Below are positions 61,943 to 64,000 of a stretch of DNA of 64,000 nucleotides, piece by piece; within the stretch, counting starts at the first letter, position 1; every line of letters begins with the position of its first letter. Under the pieces are notes generated by a model. That model was given only the letters and a program-made list of their open reading frames with translations, was not told where the DNA came from and made no database searches. The stretch spans positions 138,501 through 202,500 of the forward strand of contig CAUYUJ010014564.1 of the NCBI GenBank assembly GCA_963575745.1, given 5' to 3'. The stretch is from Prorocentrum cordatum. Lineage: Eukaryota; Sar; Dinophyceae; Prorocentrales; Prorocentraceae. Position numbers and translations under genes: made by a program.

Positions 61943-62076
61943 GTCGGGCATGTCCCTCCACAGAGGGAATTAAAAACATAGTCTGGGGACGATTATTCTT
62001 TTTCACGCATTTGTGACTATTTTTTTCGATTTGGTCCTGTTCGTCTAAAATCTGCCTGTAGGAGGACACGCCCGAC
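61943..62076 (+). mobile_element. Short TIR element, copy D (134 bp)
   Basis: Starts GTCGGGCATGTCCCTCCACAG and ends CTGTAGGAGGACACGCCCGAC. ATAGTCTGGGGACGATT is kept as in copy A. It lies 155 bases after copy C in the same orientation. Confidence 0.8.
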
Positions 62077-62221
62077 CTAACTCTTGCATTGGGTCTACGG
62101 GAAACGCGGCGCATTTGCTGCCCCCTGCTTTCGCACACGCCTGAGAGATTCGGTTGAACTCTCAAACACCACGTCCGAGGTGCAAGGCGTTGCCCGAGCC
62201 AAATCGCTCAAGCAAACAACT

Positions 62222-62420
62222 TGAGGAAGGAGGAGGAGGACGGGGGGAGGATAAGGAGGAGGGGAGGAGGAAAAGGAGGGATTAATGGGATGAGAGGGAG
62301 GAGAGAGGCGGGAGGGAAGAGGTGCGATGAGGAGCGGGACGACGAGGAAGATGACGATGAGGACGACGATGACAACGACGAGGAGGAGGAGGAGGAGGAG
62401 GAGGAGGAGGAGCGGAGGGG
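62222..62420. repeat. GGA/GAC-rich microsatellite
   Basis: GGAGGAGGA and GACGATGAC runs. The flanking frames are repeat products. Confidence 0.8.
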
Positions 62421-62644
62421 AGGGAGGAGGTGCTGGAGGTGGTTGTGGTTGGACTGCGGAGCAGGCGCGCCGCCCAAAGTGCGCGCCCCGGCCGCAGTCC
62501 CGTGCCCTGAAGCACGAGGAGATCCACCAGGAGATGTTGAACAAGATCGACCAGAACGCGCAGGACCCGTCGGCTCGCCTCTTCCTCTTGCCCCCTGCGA
62601 CCCCAGCCAGAGAACCACGTCCGGCGGCTGGGCTGGAAGGTAGT

Positions 62645-62857
62645 TCAGGGGCAACGTTAGGGGGGGATAGGCATAGGGGGGGACGCATCGACCCCCAATC
62701 GCCCATTGATCGCCGATAGGGGCCCGATAGCCCCAACCTGCCCAGGAAGGTGCGGATTCACTATCGGAGGCCTATCGCCGATCTATCGGCGATGTATCGC
62801 CGATTCCAGGTCGATGCATCCCCCCTCTATGCCAGTCCCCCCCTATCGTTGCCCTCA
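62645..62857. mobile_element. Fold-back element, about 213 bp
   Basis: The left arm (GGGGCAACGTTAGGGGGGG, GGCATAG, GCATCGACC, to 62692) and the right arm (GGTCGATGC from 62809, TCTATGCC, CCCCCCCTATCGTTGCCC) are complementary over about 48 bases with a few gaps. The interior repeats ATCGCCGAT and TATCGGCGAT. Part of it recurs at 23372-23468. Confidence 0.72.
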
Positions 62858-63130
62858 GTAGTGCCAACGCTGGGCTGGGAGGTACAACAGCGTAGCGCGA
62901 GCGTCCGTCAGGGTCCGGGCCCGTGGGGCCCACGGCACGAGGCCTAGGAGTTTCGTTGTTTATTCGGTGGGGCCCTGGCGTCAGTGGCGGGGTGTCCCCC
63001 TCCGGCCCTTCATCGTAAAGGCACCGAGAGTCGGGGCCCCCAAACGGGGTGGTGACCACACCGTGTGGTGAGTCGGTGGGGATTCGGGGTCACCGCACGG
63101 TTTTGGGACTCTGGTCCAAAAACCGAGCGA

Positions 63131-63186
63131 TGACAGACCGTGCGGTGAGGTCTTGGGGGATTTCCAGGTCACCGCACGGTCTGTCA
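63131..63186. repeat. 18-bp-arm inverted repeat
   Basis: TGACAGACCGTGCGGTGA and its exact reverse complement are separated by 20 bases. Shorter CACCGCACGG and CACCGCACCG words lie nearby (63090-63200). Confidence 0.88.
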
Positions 63187-63429
63187 CCGCACCGTTTCGG
63201 GACTCCAAAGTCCAGGGTGGGTGGGTGCCGCATCCCCCCAGCACGTGTGCTGCGGTGCTCACGGGCATGTGGTGGTACTCACAGGCGTGCCGTGGCACCC
63301 TCAGGCTACTGCAGTCCCCGCAGGCTCAGAAGCAGGAGGGTGGCACTTCCGCATTTTCTTTACTCACAGCGACTAAAACTACAGCAAAAACTACAGCAAT
63401 ATCAATTTTTACTGTATACATATAACGGC

Positions 63430-64000
63430 GCACCGGGTCCGGGGGCCCGGGGCCGGGACCTCGACCACAAATGTGGGCCCCAGGGGGCCCGGAGGCTCGT
63501 CGGACCGCCGGACGCCGTCCAAGATCGTTCGCAGGCGGCTTCGGAACGCGCTCCGATGGCTCCAGATGCCTTCCAAGACGCCTGTCATGACACCAAGAAG
63601 GTCCCAGAAGCCTCCAAGACGCTCCGAGAGGCAGCCCAAGAGAGGCCCAAGAAGCAAAAATCGTGCCATTCCTATGGGAAAACGTATATTTTTCGCATGT
63701 TCGCCTCTTGGGCTTTCACCGTGTCCAAGACGGCCCAAGAGGCGCCCAAGACCGCCCCAAGACGGCCCAAGAAGCTTCCAAGAGGGCCCCAGGACAGCCC
63801 AAGAGGGCCCCAAGACGGCCCAAGAGGCGCCCAAGATGGCCCAAGAGGGCCCCAAGACGGGCCCAAGAGGGGGCCCAGAGGGGGACCACGAACCGCAAGC
63901 TCGAGCCTTCCGCCCCAAGAGGCCGCCAGGAGGCCCCAAGGAGGCCCCTCAAGAGGCCCCAGGAGACCCCCAAGAGGCCCAAAGGAGGCCCCGAGAAGCC
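63430..64000 (-). repeat. CCAAGANGGCCC minisatellite running off the window
   Basis: Minus-orientation units GCCCAAGAGGGCCCCAAGACGG dominate from 63590 to the end. An unrelated stretch lies at about 63655-63720. Confidence 0.75.

Overview
The window is eukaryotic and looks like dinoflagellate nuclear DNA. It is GC-rich by eye and almost without host genes. It is packed with microsatellites, degenerate minisatellites and fold-back repeats. Its one well-preserved multi-gene unit is a Ty1/copia-type retrotransposon whose Gag, integrase, reverse transcriptase and RNase H resemble the large 'Copia protein' family of dinoflagellates such as Symbiodiniaceae. The assignment rests on family resemblance from memory; no search was run.

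Layout. 1-3.3 kb: minisatellites. 3329-18732: the retrotransposon, with two identical 134-bp LTRs and a tRNA-primer-like site next to the left LTR. Its coding region is broken as follows: Gag ORF (3428-4609); in-frame TGA; zinc-knuckle ORF (4811-6193); +1 frame change; 1930-codon ORF (6258-12050) with a Tpt1/KptA RNA 2'-phosphotransferase-like domain, a RING-H2 finger and a retropepsin; in-frame TGA; methyltransferase-like domain plus integrase (12090-16064); two more frame changes; RT-RNase H (16494-18467). 19-22 kb: unrecognised ORFs and a decayed second copy of the methyltransferase-like region. 22-43 kb: fold-back elements and GGA, GAT and CCT microsatellites. 43.9-49.07 kb: a decayed Helitron (Rep, PIF1-like helicase, Josephin-like protease tail). 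49-64 kb: microsatellites, a 7-bp repeat array ending in telomere-like sequence, a family of short TIR elements (four copies in the window), fold-back elements and minisatellites.

Most unusual observation. The retrotransposon plus strand carries at least 35 copies of a tiny hairpin, consensus GCNNG-GNRA-CNNGC-C: a 5-bp stem, a GNRA tetraloop and usually a 3' C. The two middle base pairs take ten different combinations and pairing is kept. Copies occur in all three reading frames and in non-coding parts, so the constraint is on nucleic acid rather than peptide. I saw no clear copy outside the element. A mobile RNA with many tetraloop hairpins that also encodes an RNA 2'-phosphotransferase-like domain is the best candidate here for an undescribed system.

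No rRNA, tRNA or CRISPR array was found. Most other open frames are by-products of low-complexity repeats.
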